Notes: generated by a model not told the origin, from the letters alone. Shown: positions 10,770-21,604, counted from the stretch's first letter. The stretch: DNA of 64,000 nt from Falciphora oryzae (GCA_000733355.1 JNVV01000012.1:647655-711654); one strand, 5' to 3'. Program-made: numbers and translations.

Positions 10770-12344
10770 ATGCAGGCAAGTCGAGTTGAAGCGAGCAATG
10801 CCACAACGATTAACACCACGATCGACGAAACAAACTTAAAAAACGGCACAATCAGCGCCGGCGAGGGCGTCTCCCCTGCAGTCCAGGCAATTTCGACCTT
10901 TTTGGCGCTCGCATGCTCGATCCTTGTCACCGCCACGTACGCCGCCCTCATCGGCCCCGGAAGTCGTCTTCTCAGCACTAGCAAGATCCCATTCGACATG
11001 ATCCGAAGCAACATCGGGACACTTCTGTCTGCAGCGTGGCCAGACACAAGCCTGGCGCCTGTGGGCGCGAATGCACACCCCGGAGCGGCAACGACAGCAG
11101 CGGCGACAACAACAGACGACGCTATCCGACTCTTTTACGCAGGAAAGCTGGATGGGGAAGACCAAGCTGCAGCAAGAGGGGTGTATCAGCTAGCAGGGAC
11201 CCCCGCGCCGGACGAGTCCGTGACCACGCCTTCCATGTGGCTCACGACGGGATCCTCGTTGACAAAGAGCATGGTGCAGCTCTCGGTGTGGGAGTGGGCG
11301 GGCACGTGGGTGGCGCTGGCGATGCTGATCTCGACCCTGGCGTTCAACGGCTTCCTGACCAATACGCGAAGCGCGGACAGCTATCCCCGGCTGGTGGTCA
11401 TGCTTATCTACTGCGTTTTGTACTGCGTCCACGCAAACTATGTCCGGACGACGGTGGGCACCTTCTTCACGCTAGTCGCCGCAGGGTCCACCTGGAGCCT
11501 GCTGCACAAGACCTCGTTTGTATCGGTCGATTCGGCGCAGCTGCATCGGCGGTATCAGGATCCCACCGACGGCGGCGGCTCGTCCCCCGTCTTCAAGCAG
11601 GTCGGCAAGCCGGCGTCGAGTGACTCGTTTCCTGTCTTCCCAGCCTGCCTGGCCCAGGACATTGGCAAAGGGAACCCGGTTACCAGCGAAGAGCTGTCGG
11701 ATATGCAAAAAAGCGAGGCCGCAACCGTTGCCACGTGGCAGAAGAGGGACGTCACGTCTTGTGTCGACGCGGGAAGGGTGGCCGTCGACCGCATCGTGAC
11801 CAACATCATGGCCATGCTGGGCATCACCATCAGCACCGGTTTCTCGGTGTGGACAGCGAGCACGGCTGAGAACTCACAGTTAGGATCCATGGCCTTGCTA
11901 GCCTCTTTGACCCTTGGGGTCGGCGCCATGTTTAGTGGCGCGGTCGAGCTGAGTGTCATGGACGCGTCGTTTCGCAATGTGCTCTTTCTAAAGGAAGTCA
12001 TGATTAACGGGGAGGCGTCAGCTCATGTGTCAAAGTCGGCATCTAAGCGGAGGGTTTTGGGTTTCTCGCACGGCACCGTCGGTATGAAACGTGTGGGGGT
12101 CAGGGACCTGATGAGGCTGTCGAGCGTGGCAACTTTTTTGCTGTTCGGGCCCGCGTTTGCTCTCCTCCCAACGGAGGCCGACCACCAAAGACAGTCAGCC
12201 GAGGCTAGGTTTGAGTTCACGGTCAACGTGCGTGGTAAGAATGTCGTCTTTACCACCCAACCCACGAGCCTTCGGAGTAGCAAGGCCAGCGGCCAGGGAT
12301 TTATAAACGTATATTATGCGGAGCAGCAGAAAGGAGGAGAGTAA
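10770..12344 (+). CDS. multi-pass membrane protein, unknown function
   Basis: Intronless frame of 524 residues from the first ATG (10770). About six hydrophobic segments are visible: AISTFLALACSILVTATYAALI near residue 42, WVALAMLISTLAFNGFL, LVVMLIYCVLYCVH, FFTLVAAGSTWSLL, IMAMLGITISTGFSVW, LLASLTLGVGAMFSGAV and FLLFGPAFALLP. The central region is polar, and the last roughly 60 residues after the final segment are predicted outside the membrane. I do not recognise the family; the pattern fits fungal plasma-membrane proteins of unknown role. It ends 46 bp from the end of the convergent laccase-domain gene. An upstream exon cannot be excluded. Confidence 0.75.
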   Translation: MQASRVEASNATTINTTIDETNLKNGTISAGEGVSPAVQAISTFLALACSILVTATYAALIGPGSRLLSTSKIPFDMIRSNIGTLLSAAWPDTSLAPVGANAHPGAATTAAATTTDDAIRLFYAGKLDGEDQAAARGVYQLAGTPAPDESVTTPSMWLTTGSSLTKSMVQLSVWEWAGTWVALAMLISTLAFNGFLTNTRSADSYPRLVVMLIYCVLYCVHANYVRTTVGTFFTLVAAGSTWSLLHKTSFVSVDSAQLHRRYQDPTDGGGSSPVFKQVGKPASSDSFPVFPACLAQDIGKGNPVTSEELSDMQKSEAATVATWQKRDVTSCVDAGRVAVDRIVTNIMAMLGITISTGFSVWTASTAENSQLGSMALLASLTLGVGAMFSGAVELSVMDASFRNVLFLKEVMINGEASAHVSKSASKRRVLGFSHGTVGMKRVGVRDLMRLSSVATFLLFGPAFALLPTEADHQRQSAEARFEFTVNVRGKNVVFTTQPTSLRSSKASGQGFINVYYAEQQKGGE

Positions 12345-12390
12345 GAGTAAGTAGTTTTGTTGTACCTTTAGGGCAAGAAATTCGATGTAG

Positions 12391-13353
12391 CTAATCATCT
12401 CGGAGATACAAAAGGCTAATATTCAAACCATGGATTGGCCGTTCTCTCCGATAGGAGTGATAGCGGAACAGGGCCTGGGTATCGTCCGTACCCATTTGTG
12501 GATACTGGTCGACTAGACAGGAATGAGAACTCCGTGATATCCTGCCTTGAGGCAAGCCACACGACTGAAGCTCCCTGACGGCCAACTCGACAACCTTGAA
12601 GGAGCTGCAGCCAGGGGGTACGTCGCGCCCGAGAGCACGGCTCAGCACCGCGCAATCTTCCTTGGTCATGTCATGTCGCAGGGACATGTCGGCCAGCAAC
12701 TCCTGTTGTCCCGCTTTGATAAAAACCGACCGCACATCTTCTTCCATGTCATCGTCCCACTTAAAAACCGTGTACTTATCACCCGCCCCTGGTGAGACAA
12801 AAGCCGAGATCGTTTCGCGCGTAGCGCCCAGCTCAGCCATGGCATCGACCGTGTTCTTGACCACGCCGCGCACAAGGGGCTTCCAGCCTGCATGAGCAAG
12901 CCCAATGACCCGCGAGACTGGGTCGTAGAAGAAAATGGCTGGACAATCCGCCCCCTGCACCCCGAGAACAAACTCGGGTGACCTGGTCACAATGGCGTCG
13001 TACGTGATCGGCCGGCCGTCGGCGGTAACGGGCATCAAAACGTCGATCCTGGGATTCCGAACCCACTGTTGCGCCTCTGCTTTGATGACGTGACCCGAGT
13101 GCGGCCAAGGCCCGTTTGGCATTCCGAGCTTCTTGAGGTCGAATTGGTTTGCGCGCCCCAGATGCCGAATGTTGGCGAGGAAGGCGGTCCTTGTTTTGTC
13201 ATCGTCTGTGCTCCCCGGACGGTGGAACGAAAAGTAGGCGTTATCCGGATCCACACCCTTTCCGGTGAATATACCCTTCACATCTTTGAACTCTGAAAAG
13301 ACGGGGTAGGTTGGGGTCGCGGTCCAGTCGGGATCATGCGAGCCAGCCTCCAT
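12391..13353 (-). CDS. laccase-domain protein (YfiH/LACC1 family)
   Basis: Single-exon protein of 320 residues. It has the DUF152/YfiH signature: H88 in PHSGHVIKAEAQQW, C137 in GVQGADCPAIFFYDP and H154 in GLAHAGWKPLVRGVV. These His-Cys-His residues form the catalytic zinc site of the family. Bacterial and animal members (YfiH, LACC1) act on purine nucleosides by phosphorolysis and deamination; the older name is multicopper polyphenol oxidase. The C-terminal FRYHSYRRERPIHGLNISLL is also typical (RRDG/RFYSYRR region). Fungal members are less studied, so the substrate is inferred. Length is slightly above the bacterial about 250 residues because of an N-terminal extension and inserts. Confidence 0.88.
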   Translation of the reverse strand: MEAGSHDPDWTATPTYPVFSEFKDVKGIFTGKGVDPDNAYFSFHRPGSTDDDKTRTAFLANIRHLGRANQFDLKKLGMPNGPWPHSGHVIKAEAQQWVRNPRIDVLMPVTADGRPITYDAIVTRSPEFVLGVQGADCPAIFFYDPVSRVIGLAHAGWKPLVRGVVKNTVDAMAELGATRETISAFVSPGAGDKYTVFKWDDDMEEDVRSVFIKAGQQELLADMSLRHDMTKEDCAVLSRALGRDVPPGCSSFKVVELAVRELQSCGLPQGRISRSSHSCLVDQYPQMGTDDTQALFRYHSYRRERPIHGLNISLLYLRDD

Positions 13354-13614
13354 CGTGCCGAGAAAAATGATATGAGCAACCTCCCAAAGATGTTTTGGTT
13401 ACCCCGCTTAGGAATTCCTGGCTGGCCCGCTGGAGTGGGTCTCCGCCCGTGGCTGGAGTGTGGCTCGTGTCGCGGCGCGCCGATGGAGGCGAAGCTGAAC
13501 GTGGTTTGTGATTTGGTAAAAAGAATGTGGCTGGGAGTGGGGTAAAAGTAACTTGCGATCTTCACCCCACATCTGGTTTGATCACGGTTGGGGCGCCGCT
13601 GCTGTAGCAAAAAC
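13354..13614. other. upstream region of laccase-domain gene
   Basis: Short intergenic stretch with the minus-strand promoter of the laccase-domain gene. It contains repeats of CTGTAGCA/GCTATAGCAG type near its right edge, at the boundary of the solo LTR. Confidence 0.35.
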
Positions 13615-14111
13615 TGTAACAGGTCTTCGCTCTGCTATAGCAGGCTACAGCAGGGTCAGGCCTGGAAAGGGGGGGTTCTCTCAGGGAGATCTCAGAGGTC
13701 CAGCAGTTCAACAGTCGTGTTCAACAAGCCTATGGTAGTAGGTAGATAGAAACAAGAAACAAGAACGATAGCTTGCCCTCCAGACTCCCTTCACAGGGGG
13801 TCCCTTGGGCCCTTCTTATGCCTGGCCGTCCGGGTCCTTCCGTCACCGTCGGCACGCCTCCTCCGCAGCGTCCGTACGGGGCTGGGTATGCTTTGTCCCC
13901 TTATTAGGGTTCGGAGCTTGGGTGCGCCTTAACCGGTCTGGGCGTCCGTATTTGCAAAGGCCAGCGAGCATGCGTGTTATAAAGCTGAACTCTTTTGATC
14001 CGCACGTCCCTTAAGGCTTACGCCCTTTTGGCCACCACCCGGAGTCCTCCTTTGAGGCTACCGGTGGCGATCCCTAGGGCTGCTGATCATGGTTCTGTGC
14101 GGGGTGTTGCA
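13615..14111 (+). mobile_element. solo LTR (Ty3/gypsy-type)
   Basis: 497 bp beginning TGTAACAGGTC and ending GGGGTGTTGCA. Layout and motifs parallel the chromovirus LTRs at 50559 and 57859: GGATCTCAGAGG-like block, CTTGCCCTC..CTCC, a GGGCCC/TTATG stretch, then GAGGCTACCGGTGGCGATCC and GGGCTGCTGATCATGG. It is therefore a related gypsy-family solo LTR. No clean 5-bp target duplication is seen because another LTR fragment abuts its right end. Confidence 0.65.
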
Positions 14112-14346
14112 ACGACAACCGAAAGACGGTCGGAGGGCCGTATATAAAAAGGGCCCGAGGGACCTTTTGTAAAGGGAGTTAGGAGGGCAAGCTATCATTT
14201 TTGTTTTACTATCACCATATATTTGTTGAGCTTTGCACGAATACGACTGTTGAACTGCTGGACCTCTGAAATCTCCCTGAGAGAACCTCCCCTTTCCAGG
14301 CCTGACACTGCTGTAGTTTGCTATAGCAGAGCAGAGACCTGTTACA
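14112..14346 (-). mobile_element. truncated inverted LTR abutting the solo LTR
   Basis: Read on the minus strand it begins TGTAACAGGTCTCTGCTCTG at 14346 and follows the first about 235 bp of the LTR at 13615-14111. It includes CCTGGAAAGG, GGAGATTTCAGAGGTCCAGC and AGCTTGCCCTCC, then stops at the junction with the other LTR. The pair forms an inverted structure of the same LTR family. Confidence 0.6.
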
Positions 14347-14780
14347 GTATATCCCAACTTAACGAGTTAAATATGCTTTTCTCTCCTCCTTCTCTTTCTT
14401 TTTTTATAATAAAACACGCCGCTTTTCGATTAAGGTTTAATCCCCAGTGGTGGCCGACCTTAACTGGAGCTTCGAGTTAATAATGCACGGGGAATTTCGG
14501 GTTGAATATTTTATATACTTATAGCATAGCTTAAAGAAACATTGTACATATAGGGGAACAAAGGGGTTAACAAACTGCTTGGTAATTATCTGGCGATGGC
14601 AGGCAGCCCGACACGGCTTATGGACATTTGTTGTAATCATAGCAGAACAATAGACCACGACCCGTTCGGAGACGATGATAATAGACATTTTACCATCATT
14701 TCGTCCTCGGTTTCTCCAAAAGAGGTGAGGGAAAAAGTCAACTCGGCCCGTCGCCTACACCACAAGCACTTTTACCCCAG
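14347..14780. other. no gene supported; probable repeat-derived DNA
   Basis: AT-rich then mixed sequence after the inverted LTR. It may include upstream exon sequence of the broken coiled-coil gene: a CCCAG acceptor-like site lies just before 14781. Nothing firm. Confidence 0.3.
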
Positions 14781-15056
14781 GAGCTCGACTACGGCCACAA
14801 GGCCTACATATCCCCCCGTGATTTTCACTTCCTGAGGCTCTTGAAAAGCGCCGCACGCGGATGCTGTACGAACGAGAGAAGTGGCTCTCGTGGGCCCGCC
14901 AGGCCCGGGAGGATGAGGAATCGCACCGCGAGAAGGAGCAGAATCGCGTCAAGGCTGGAAGCTGCCCTCTGGGAGCGGCACTGGCGCGAGCTCGAGGCCC
15001 GACTGCGCGCCACAAAGGAGAAAGAGAACCGCCTGGCTCGGGAGGAGGCTACCTGA
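14781..15056 (+). pseudogene. frameshifted coiled-coil protein fragment
   Basis: Three consecutive pieces of one charged helical protein lie in different frames. These are ELDYGHKAYISPRDFHFLRLL (14781-14842), then EKRRTRMLYEREKWLSW and REDEESHREKEQNRVK (14845-14958), then LEAALWERHWRELEARL ending at the TGA 15054-15056. Two short indels separate them. The composition (alternating Glu/Arg/Lys with Trp and Leu) suggests a coiled coil. I do not recognise the parent family. An acceptor-like CCCCAG precedes 14781, so the intact parent probably had an upstream exon. Confidence 0.55.
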
Positions 15057-15301
15057 AAATTTAAAAACCACACAAGGCCAAACACTCAACCCTGAGTGCG
15101 AACAGCACTACGTCCTGGCCACATCCCTAACCAATGTTCTCCAAGGATCTCAAGGGTGCCCTGAGCCGTCGGATGGAGTCACAGTCTTACGTGCATTGTT
15201 CCCCACAAGAAACAAAATAGTCAGGCCGAGAGACGTGGGGTCGGAATCCTCGCCACAAAGCGCCGATGAACCACTGCCTCCACACAACGCACGGCTTTGC
15301 C

Positions 15302-15333
<32 letters not shown>

Positions 15334-18300
15334 CTGGCCGAATGGGAAACCGACCCTTTCCCTTCGGTGTCTAATTCGGGTACGGGAGGGGCACAATCAC
15401 GAATGAGTAATTAGACTGCAAATTAACATAATTAACTGCCACAAGGCAAGCGGACGTGTCGCCGTTGCGGAGTCGTTGCTATCCATGGGCAACAGGGCGA
15501 GCCTCTAGCAGGAGCAAACCGCTCGAAATGGGGCGCAGGATGTAACTGGGCGGACGTGAAATGTAGCTCGATATGTGGCGCTTCAGGGGCGGAAGCAGGC
15601 AAAAAGGAGAAAAGCGGAGATTGTGAGCCTGGAATAGAGTAGTGTTTTGGGGACGGTTGGGCCCATCAGGACTGCTGCTGTCCTCGGGCGAACTCTGAGA
15701 GCCCATCCGATGTCTCAGCAAAGCGGACCCCGTCAGTATCGAAACGGACCGACTGCTCGAGGCAAGGCATCTTCGCCCTTCTGCGTTGTTGCCGGTGAAC
15801 TGTGTTGTCGTTGACGAGCCCAGCCACCTCCCTTCTAAGGCCAAGATGCCATGGACACTGATTGACTTTGTTGCTACATTGACGGGCGTCAGCATCCATG
15901 GATGCTGGGAGGGTATCCATGTGAAGCCACGGGGTTATAGGGACCCGTACGGTGACTGCTTCGAAAAAATGAAGAAGCCGAGCAAGATCGGACCTTGACA
16001 GAACATGACATGCATTTTTTTCGCCATGCGCAAAGAAGGAATTACAGGAGGGACCCTACAAAAGCGATGGGCCAAGAATAATAATGAACTGCCACCACTC
16101 ATGGCGCAGTCCCGTCACTATCCATGCTTCGGCCTTGCTTGTAGAGGTCAAATTCACGACAGGGTTATTTTGTTTTAATATCGAGCGCGGATCAGAGTCC
16201 CCCAAATAAAAAGGCCGGGCGATGACAGGTGAACGCAGACGCTGGCACGGCTGGGCATTGGGATGGTACGCGGCCCGTATACCATGGGGGCGATATCATC
16301 AGCACCACGATGGCCACGATCGAGACCGAAGGCTTCGGGGCATGGCATCCACCTACCACCGACCGCCCCATGTCTGCTTTATCGCAAAGAAGGTTATTCT
16401 TGGCCCCAAGCAAAGTGTGGATAATTATTACGGGGAAGTATGGCACTCTCGTAACACCAAGGCCAACATGTCCGAGAGCAGGGGGGAGAAGAAGAGAGCG
16501 GGGGATAACGTCCGCCTTGCCGTATTGGTGAACGACTTCGCGGTGGCGGCGAGGGGTGGAAAACGGACGTGTCAGGACGCTGTTTGCGCGGTGGGATGGG
16601 CTGGACCAAAAATACCAAGACACGTCCGATCGCAGAAGAAAAGAAAGACTGTTGTCACGAAGGCCATGGCTAGCCACCTCAAGGCTCGTGCGGAACGGAT
16701 CGGGCGTGGGACGGTAATTCCGGCTGCCCGGCCATGATGCCATCCGGGGATGTGCTTCTCCGTAAATGGTGGTGCCGAATGTGGGGGAAAAAAAAAAGGC
16801 GAGGCCAGAAAGACGGCTGTGTTCAGGGGTGCATTGGGCAGCACTCTATCTCGATTCTGGAAGCATTCCGCGACGGCAGCGCGTCAAAGCTGCCATGTAA
16901 CATGTAAGGGGTGTAATTCATTGGACAGCCAAAAGCAAGTGGCGATGCTGATATAGACGAGGAGCACACCTTGAACTGGGGGTCCTTTTGGAGGAGCTGA
17001 GTAGCGGGGGAAAGGGGTGGTGGTGGGAACAGACTGGGTCCAAACAATACAAATCCTCATGCCTCGCTTGCAATCCTGGGGAAAGAAGAAAAAAAGAAAG
17101 AAAGAAAGAAAAAAAAACCATCTGGCCTCGATGCAACGCGATGGTGTCGTCTCGGAAGAGCGGCCAGTGCAACGCGATGAAATCCAGGGCCCGCTTTTTT
17201 GCGTTGGAGGCGGCTTTCTACACGCACTAGGCCAGTCGCGGTAAGCGCCGGCAGCGGGTGGTCCAGTGAGGTGAATTCCCTCTGCCGGAGCCCCGCTGTT
17301 CAAGGTTGCATAACTGGAGCCTCAGGGCGTCTCAAGTGGAGGGCAGCGGCAGACGAGCAAGAGGAAATCTCAAGGTGGTGGGTGGGTGGTGAAGAGCGGC
17401 AGCAATGGTCCGGCCAGCCTCGCGACTTTGCACCCCATCGGGGAGGGCGGCGGCGGCGATGGCCCAGACGTGTTGGCGTCCTAGTCAGGCACTCAGCCAC
17501 CTCCCGGGTTGCTCCTGGGCTGCCCGTTTGGTGCCTGGGCTTTTTCCCCTTTGGTGAGGAAAAAAAAAAAAAAAAAAAAAAGGATCGCCGGTTTGTTCTG
17601 TGGGTGTTTTCTCGCTTGCGGGGATCATCCCGCGCCCGGATGGGATGCACCCAAGCCTAGGGTTCTCCTACGATGGGCGTCGCCTATATGAAAAGAAGCA
17701 TTAAATGACGCAGCCCCAGAGTTGTTTTTCTTGATACGCGAGGCGCTGCTCGGCGGGCCGGGGGAACGGGGCCCTGGCCAGGGTTCGTGCCGAAGTCGAG
17801 CCACATTTGTCAAGGGTGAAGTGGTTTGCGCGCCCGCTCGTGAAACCGGATCCCTGCCGGCGATGCCAATCCACAGCACCGGGGGGTCGCCAAGCGTGGC
17901 TGACGCTTAGCTGGACAGCTATCAGGAATCTATCTGCGACAAACAGCCTGCCCCATCAAACCGGAGGCGCCGAGTAATGGAACCCGGAATCGCGGGTCTG
18001 GCGCTGTTCTGTGGGAGTGTGCTGTTGCGGGCGTGCACCAGGCTGAGCTGGAGGCTGGCCATGGATGATGGATGATGGGCCAGAGCCACCGTCGACGGCG
18101 TGATCACAACATGACGTGGAAACGAGGGCGGCTGCCCTTTCCCTGTTCGCTCTTGGCTGGCTGTCGCCTCAAGCCGGTCGTTCGTCGATCCAATATATAA
18201 GCGCATCGTCCAACCCAGATTTCGTGGGGGTAGCATCTTTCTCCTCACTCACCCACACCATCTCATCAAGAGTCTCCAGTCATCTCTTCTTTCTCAAGCT

Positions 18301-18451
18301 CAGGCAGCACTTCAACCGGCAGGCCGAGTACGTTCAAACAACCTTCCCCTTTTTTTCTCCCTCTTTTTTTAGCCTCCTCGGAGATTTTTCCCACCCACCC
18401 CCACACGAGCTTAAAGAGCCTAAATTCTTCTTTTCCCAACCTTCTTTCACA
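15057..18451. other. 3.4-kb stretch without a supported gene
   Basis: Mixed GC-rich DNA with homopolymer and purine runs: 27 A at 15302-15328, an A/G run near 17084-17117, and an A-run near 17561-17581. Open frames of up to 183 residues occur but overlap each other on both strands and show no family signature, domain or splice logic. The last about 350 bp hold the promoter and leader of the gene at 18452. Confidence 0.4.
18194..18200 (+). promoter_or_regulatory. TATA box of the KGKD-repeat secreted protein gene
   Basis: TATATAA about 250 bp before the ATG at 18452, followed by a CT-rich leader (CTCACTCACCCACACC and similar). TATA plus a pyrimidine-rich leader is usual in strongly expressed filamentous-fungal genes. 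Confidence 0.5.
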
Positions 18452-19546
18452 ATGGTCAACGCCAAGAACACCCTCCTCCTGGTCCTGGCCGGCTCGGTCT
18501 ACGCCAGCCCGGCCAGCTGGAGCGGCAAGGTCGCCAGCAAGAGCGCCCTCGCCACCCGCAACCCCGACATCTGGTCCCGTGAGGCCGGCGCCGGCGACCC
18601 GGGCCAGCCCGCCGCCCCGGACGCAGCTGCTCCTCCCCCGCCGCCCCCCGCCGCCGACGGCGCTGCGCACCCTCCTCCTCCCCCGGAGGGCAAGGCCAAG
18701 GACGACGGCAAGAAGAAGAAGGCCAAGGACGGTGCCGCTCCCCCTCCGCCGCCGCCGGAGGGCAAGGGCAAGGGCAAGGAGGAGGGCCTGAAGGGCAAGG
18801 ACGCCGCAGGCAAGGGAAAGGACGCCGCGGGCAAGGGCAAGGACGCCGCGGGCCTGAAGGCCAAGAAGGCCACGCCAGCGGCTGCTGAAGCCAGCGGCGC
18901 GGCTCCTCCTCCTCCGCCCGCGGCCTCCGGTGCTCCTCACCCGCCTCCTCCCGATGCGAAGGGCAAGGGTAAGGAGCACAAGGGCAAGGACGCCAAGGGC
19001 AAGGACGCCAAGGGCAAGGACGCCAAGGGCAAGGACGCCAAGGGCAAGGACGCCAAGGGCAAGGATGCCAAGGGCAAGGACAAGGAAGGCAAGGGAAAAG
19101 GCAAGGACGGCGCCGCTCCCCCGCCTCCCCCGCCTCCCCCGGCCGGCGGTGAGGCTGCTGCTCCCCCGCCGCCGCCTCCCGTCAACAACGGCGGCCTGAA
19201 CGCCACCCTCCCCGCCAACAACGGAACCGCCAACAACGGAACCGCCGGCAACGAGAACAACAACAACAACAACAACGAGGGCGCCGTGGTCGACGGCGGC
19301 AACAACAACGGCACCAACAACAACGCCCATGAGGGCGTCGTGGTCGACGGCGGCAACGAGAACAGCAGCAACAACAACAACAACAACGAGGGCGCCGTCG
19401 TCGACAACACGGGCAGCGACAGCAGCAGCGACGTCGTCGACGTGGAGCACTCGCGCCTCCGCCGCTGGTTCGGCCAGCCCTCGCGCATGCCGCACCCGCG
19501 TGCCCTGCGCGCCGCCAGGGGTGCCGCGTCGGCCGCGCTCTACTAG
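18452..19546 (+). CDS. secreted low-complexity protein with proline runs and KGKDA repeats
   Basis: 364 residues from the ATG at 18452, whose context (TTCACAATGG) fits a fungal start. Residues 1-19 form a signal peptide (MVNAKNTLLLVLAGSVYASP). The mature chain alternates blocks of 5-8 prolines with Lys/Gly/Asp stretches. Six exact KGKDA units encoded by a 15-bp tandem repeat lie at about 18980-19069. An Asn-rich region with NNGT sequons and three EGxVVD motifs follows, then an Arg-rich tail (RLRRWFGQPSRMPHPRALRAAR). No enzyme domain is present. A cell-wall or secreted matrix role is inferred from composition only. The strongly repetitive DNA makes copy-number change likely. Confidence 0.8.
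   Translation: MVNAKNTLLLVLAGSVYASPASWSGKVASKSALATRNPDIWSREAGAGDPGQPAAPDAAAPPPPPPAADGAAHPPPPPEGKAKDDGKKKKAKDGAAPPPPPPEGKGKGKEEGLKGKDAAGKGKDAAGKGKDAAGLKAKKATPAAAEASGAAPPPPPAASGAPHPPPPDAKGKGKEHKGKDAKGKDAKGKDAKGKDAKGKDAKGKDAKGKDKEGKGKGKDGAAPPPPPPPPAGGEAAAPPPPPPVNNGGLNATLPANNGTANNGTAGNENNNNNNNEGAVVDGGNNNGTNNNAHEGVVVDGGNENSSNNNNNNEGAVVDNTGSDSSSDVVDVEHSRLRRWFGQPSRMPHPRALRAARGAASAALY
18980..19080 (+). repeat. 15-bp coding tandem repeat (KGKDA)
   Basis: Six near-perfect units of AAGGGCAAGGACGCC plus a partial seventh, in frame within the secreted protein gene. Fifteen is a multiple of three, so unit gain or loss keeps the frame. Confidence 0.9.
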
Positions 19547-20915
19547 AGGGTGTTTGTTTATGCAAGCATTCTTGGCAGAGCCCAAGGCTGAGCTGCACCT
19601 TCGGCTGGGACGTTGAGTGCTTATAGACTGTTTTTGTGTGAGTACCATTGCAGGAGAGCTTGTTTTGATTACCGTTGCAAGGAAAGGACAAAACGCCAAG
19701 GTGGAGGACGCGGCGCACGTGTGGGTTGCAAAGGTTCAGCTATAGATTTGGATACCAAAGGGTTCGGTTTGTTTGTATCAGTACGAGGGGGACTTTTTCC
19801 ACGTCCAGAGAACAAGGCGTCTTCTGTTTTCGGTCCGATAGGCTGTTCTCGCAGCCTAGGACTGAGGCAGAGGTTCGATGGATGGGCTCTTGGGCTGGAG
19901 ACGTCTCCCGGTTTTCGCTTCTTTACTCGCTCTAGTTTTATTAGACTGAGTTCCTTTTTTTTTTACCTTATGATTGCCCAGGGGTCGCTCCTGCCTGGGC
20001 CAGCACATGTTACTGCCAACGAAGTTTTGTGTTCATGCATTGTCCAACCAGTGCCTTTCCCAGTTGGGAAGGTGCACCGAGGGCCGGCGCTTCCAATTCC
20101 GCCAAAAGTCGACGCCGCCGGCTGACATTGGCTACGCGTAGTGCAACCCGATGCAGCCACAGCAACGTCTAGCGGCTCCACCCGGCAGGACGCCCAACCC
20201 CTCACGGGCCAGGACGACCCTCCCGGATCCTGGCCCCGAATTAATCAATTAGCTCTCGTTGAGAACAGCACTGCCAGGTCCCGCGGCACCCGCAATGTGG
20301 AATCCTGATCAATTGCATGAGGATCGCGACTCGGAGGCAACACTTGCGGTGGCGACCCGGCCCACACATGCTCAACTCAAGCTCGGCCAAGGTGACGAAT
20401 GCGGCCGGCTTAGCGAGATGAGGATTTCGGGGAGCAATTGAATGGGCCAAACTGGGGGTCGGCAGCCAACAGTTCCCAGCCAGCCACTCCATCTTCCCCA
20501 TGGGGATGGAGGTGCGGGTGGGGGCCTTTCTCGCCTCGATTGGGCCAGTTGTGCCACCCTCACCGAATGCAGGCGCTGCAGGCTGGTCGGCCCCTGGCAG
20601 ATCCCCTCACTTGCATGCTGCCCGTGCCAAGTTTATTCGTCAGTTCGTGTTGATGGGCCGATAATACGCCATACGCGAGGCGCCCGCGGGGATAGCAGCT
20701 TCTCGATGCGACCACAAGGTGGTATCGTCGACACAGCCACCCGACCACCGAGCCGGCATAAAAGCCCGTCGTCTTTCTTCCCTCGTTCTCGCCGTCTCTT
20801 CTCCTCCCTACCTACACCTCCAAGAGCCTTCCCACTCGCTGCCATCGTCACTCGTTACTCGATCCAGCCTCAACCTTCGTTTCCCTTTTCGACAAACCCA
20901 CACAACACCGCAAAA
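19547..20915. other. intergenic, promoter of CFEM gene
   Basis: 1.37 kb between two secreted-protein genes. A CATAAAAG TATA-like element at 20757-20764 and a following CT-rich leader belong to the CFEM gene. No other gene is supported. Confidence 0.4.
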
Positions 20916-21604
20916 ATGAAGACCTCCACCTTCATCCTCGCCGCCTCGGCCGCCCTCGTCGCCGCCCAGGACATCAAGCCCTTCATCCCCGAGTGCTCCC
21001 ACAAGTGCCTGCAGGAGGCCGCCGCCTCGGCCAGCACCTGCAAGCTCGAGCCGCTCGACGGCAAGTGCATCTGCGAGCCCTCCAACATCGAGAAGATCTC
21101 GGCCAAGGCCGTCGAGTGCGTCCTGAAGGCCTGCGGTCAGGACGTTGCCGTCGGTATGTCATCACCCCCTTGCCTTTCTCTCACATCCCCCCGCGCCCCA
21201 AAACAACATATTTTCTGACTGTCCAAAACCTCCCCACAGGCCAAGTCCTCCCCGGCACCAAGAAGTACTGCGAGTCCGTCGCGGCCGGCGGCTCGTCGGG
21301 CGGCAGCAGCAGCAGCAGCTCCAGCGCCCCGCCGCCGCCGCCGTCCTCGTCGTCCACCAAGCCGCCCGCCACCACCAGCGCCCCGGCGTCCACGACGTCC
21401 GCGGCCCCGACCACCAGCACCTCCAAGCCCATCGGCAGCATCACCACCTCGTCCAAGCCCACCACCACCGCGCCCGGCGGCAACAGCACCACTTCCCCCA
21501 GCGGCAGGCCCTCCAGCCCCGCCGTCCCCGCCGGCGCCGCGTCCGCCTCGGCCGGCTTCGTCGGCCTGCTGGCTGCCGTTGGCCTGGGCATCTTTGTTCT
21601 GTAA
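20916..21604 (+). CDS. CFEM-domain GPI-type surface protein
   Basis: Two exons, 20916-21153 and 21240-21604. The intron 21154-21239 has GTATGT, a CTGAC branch and CACAG. The product is about 200 residues. An 18-residue signal peptide (MKTSTFILAASAALVAAQ) is followed by a CFEM domain with eight cysteines (ECS, KCL, TCK, KCICE, ECV, ACG, YCE). The intron falls just before the eighth. A Ser/Thr/Pro-rich stalk leads to a hydrophobic C-terminal tail (GFVGLLAAVGLGIFVL) with small residues before it, as needed for a GPI anchor. CFEM proteins of fungi act in haem/iron capture, cell-wall structure or host interaction. The usual aspartate-bearing haem-binding position is not clear here, so the specific role is open. 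Confidence 0.9.

Noticed and set aside
16192..16743. Overlapping 171- and 183-residue frames on both strands
   Set aside because: No domain, signal peptide or splice logic; composition does not look coding.
18266..19699. 477-residue minus-strand frame opposite the secreted KGKD protein
   Set aside because: Complement of a repetitive coding sequence; valine/leucine repeats mirror the plus-strand repeats.
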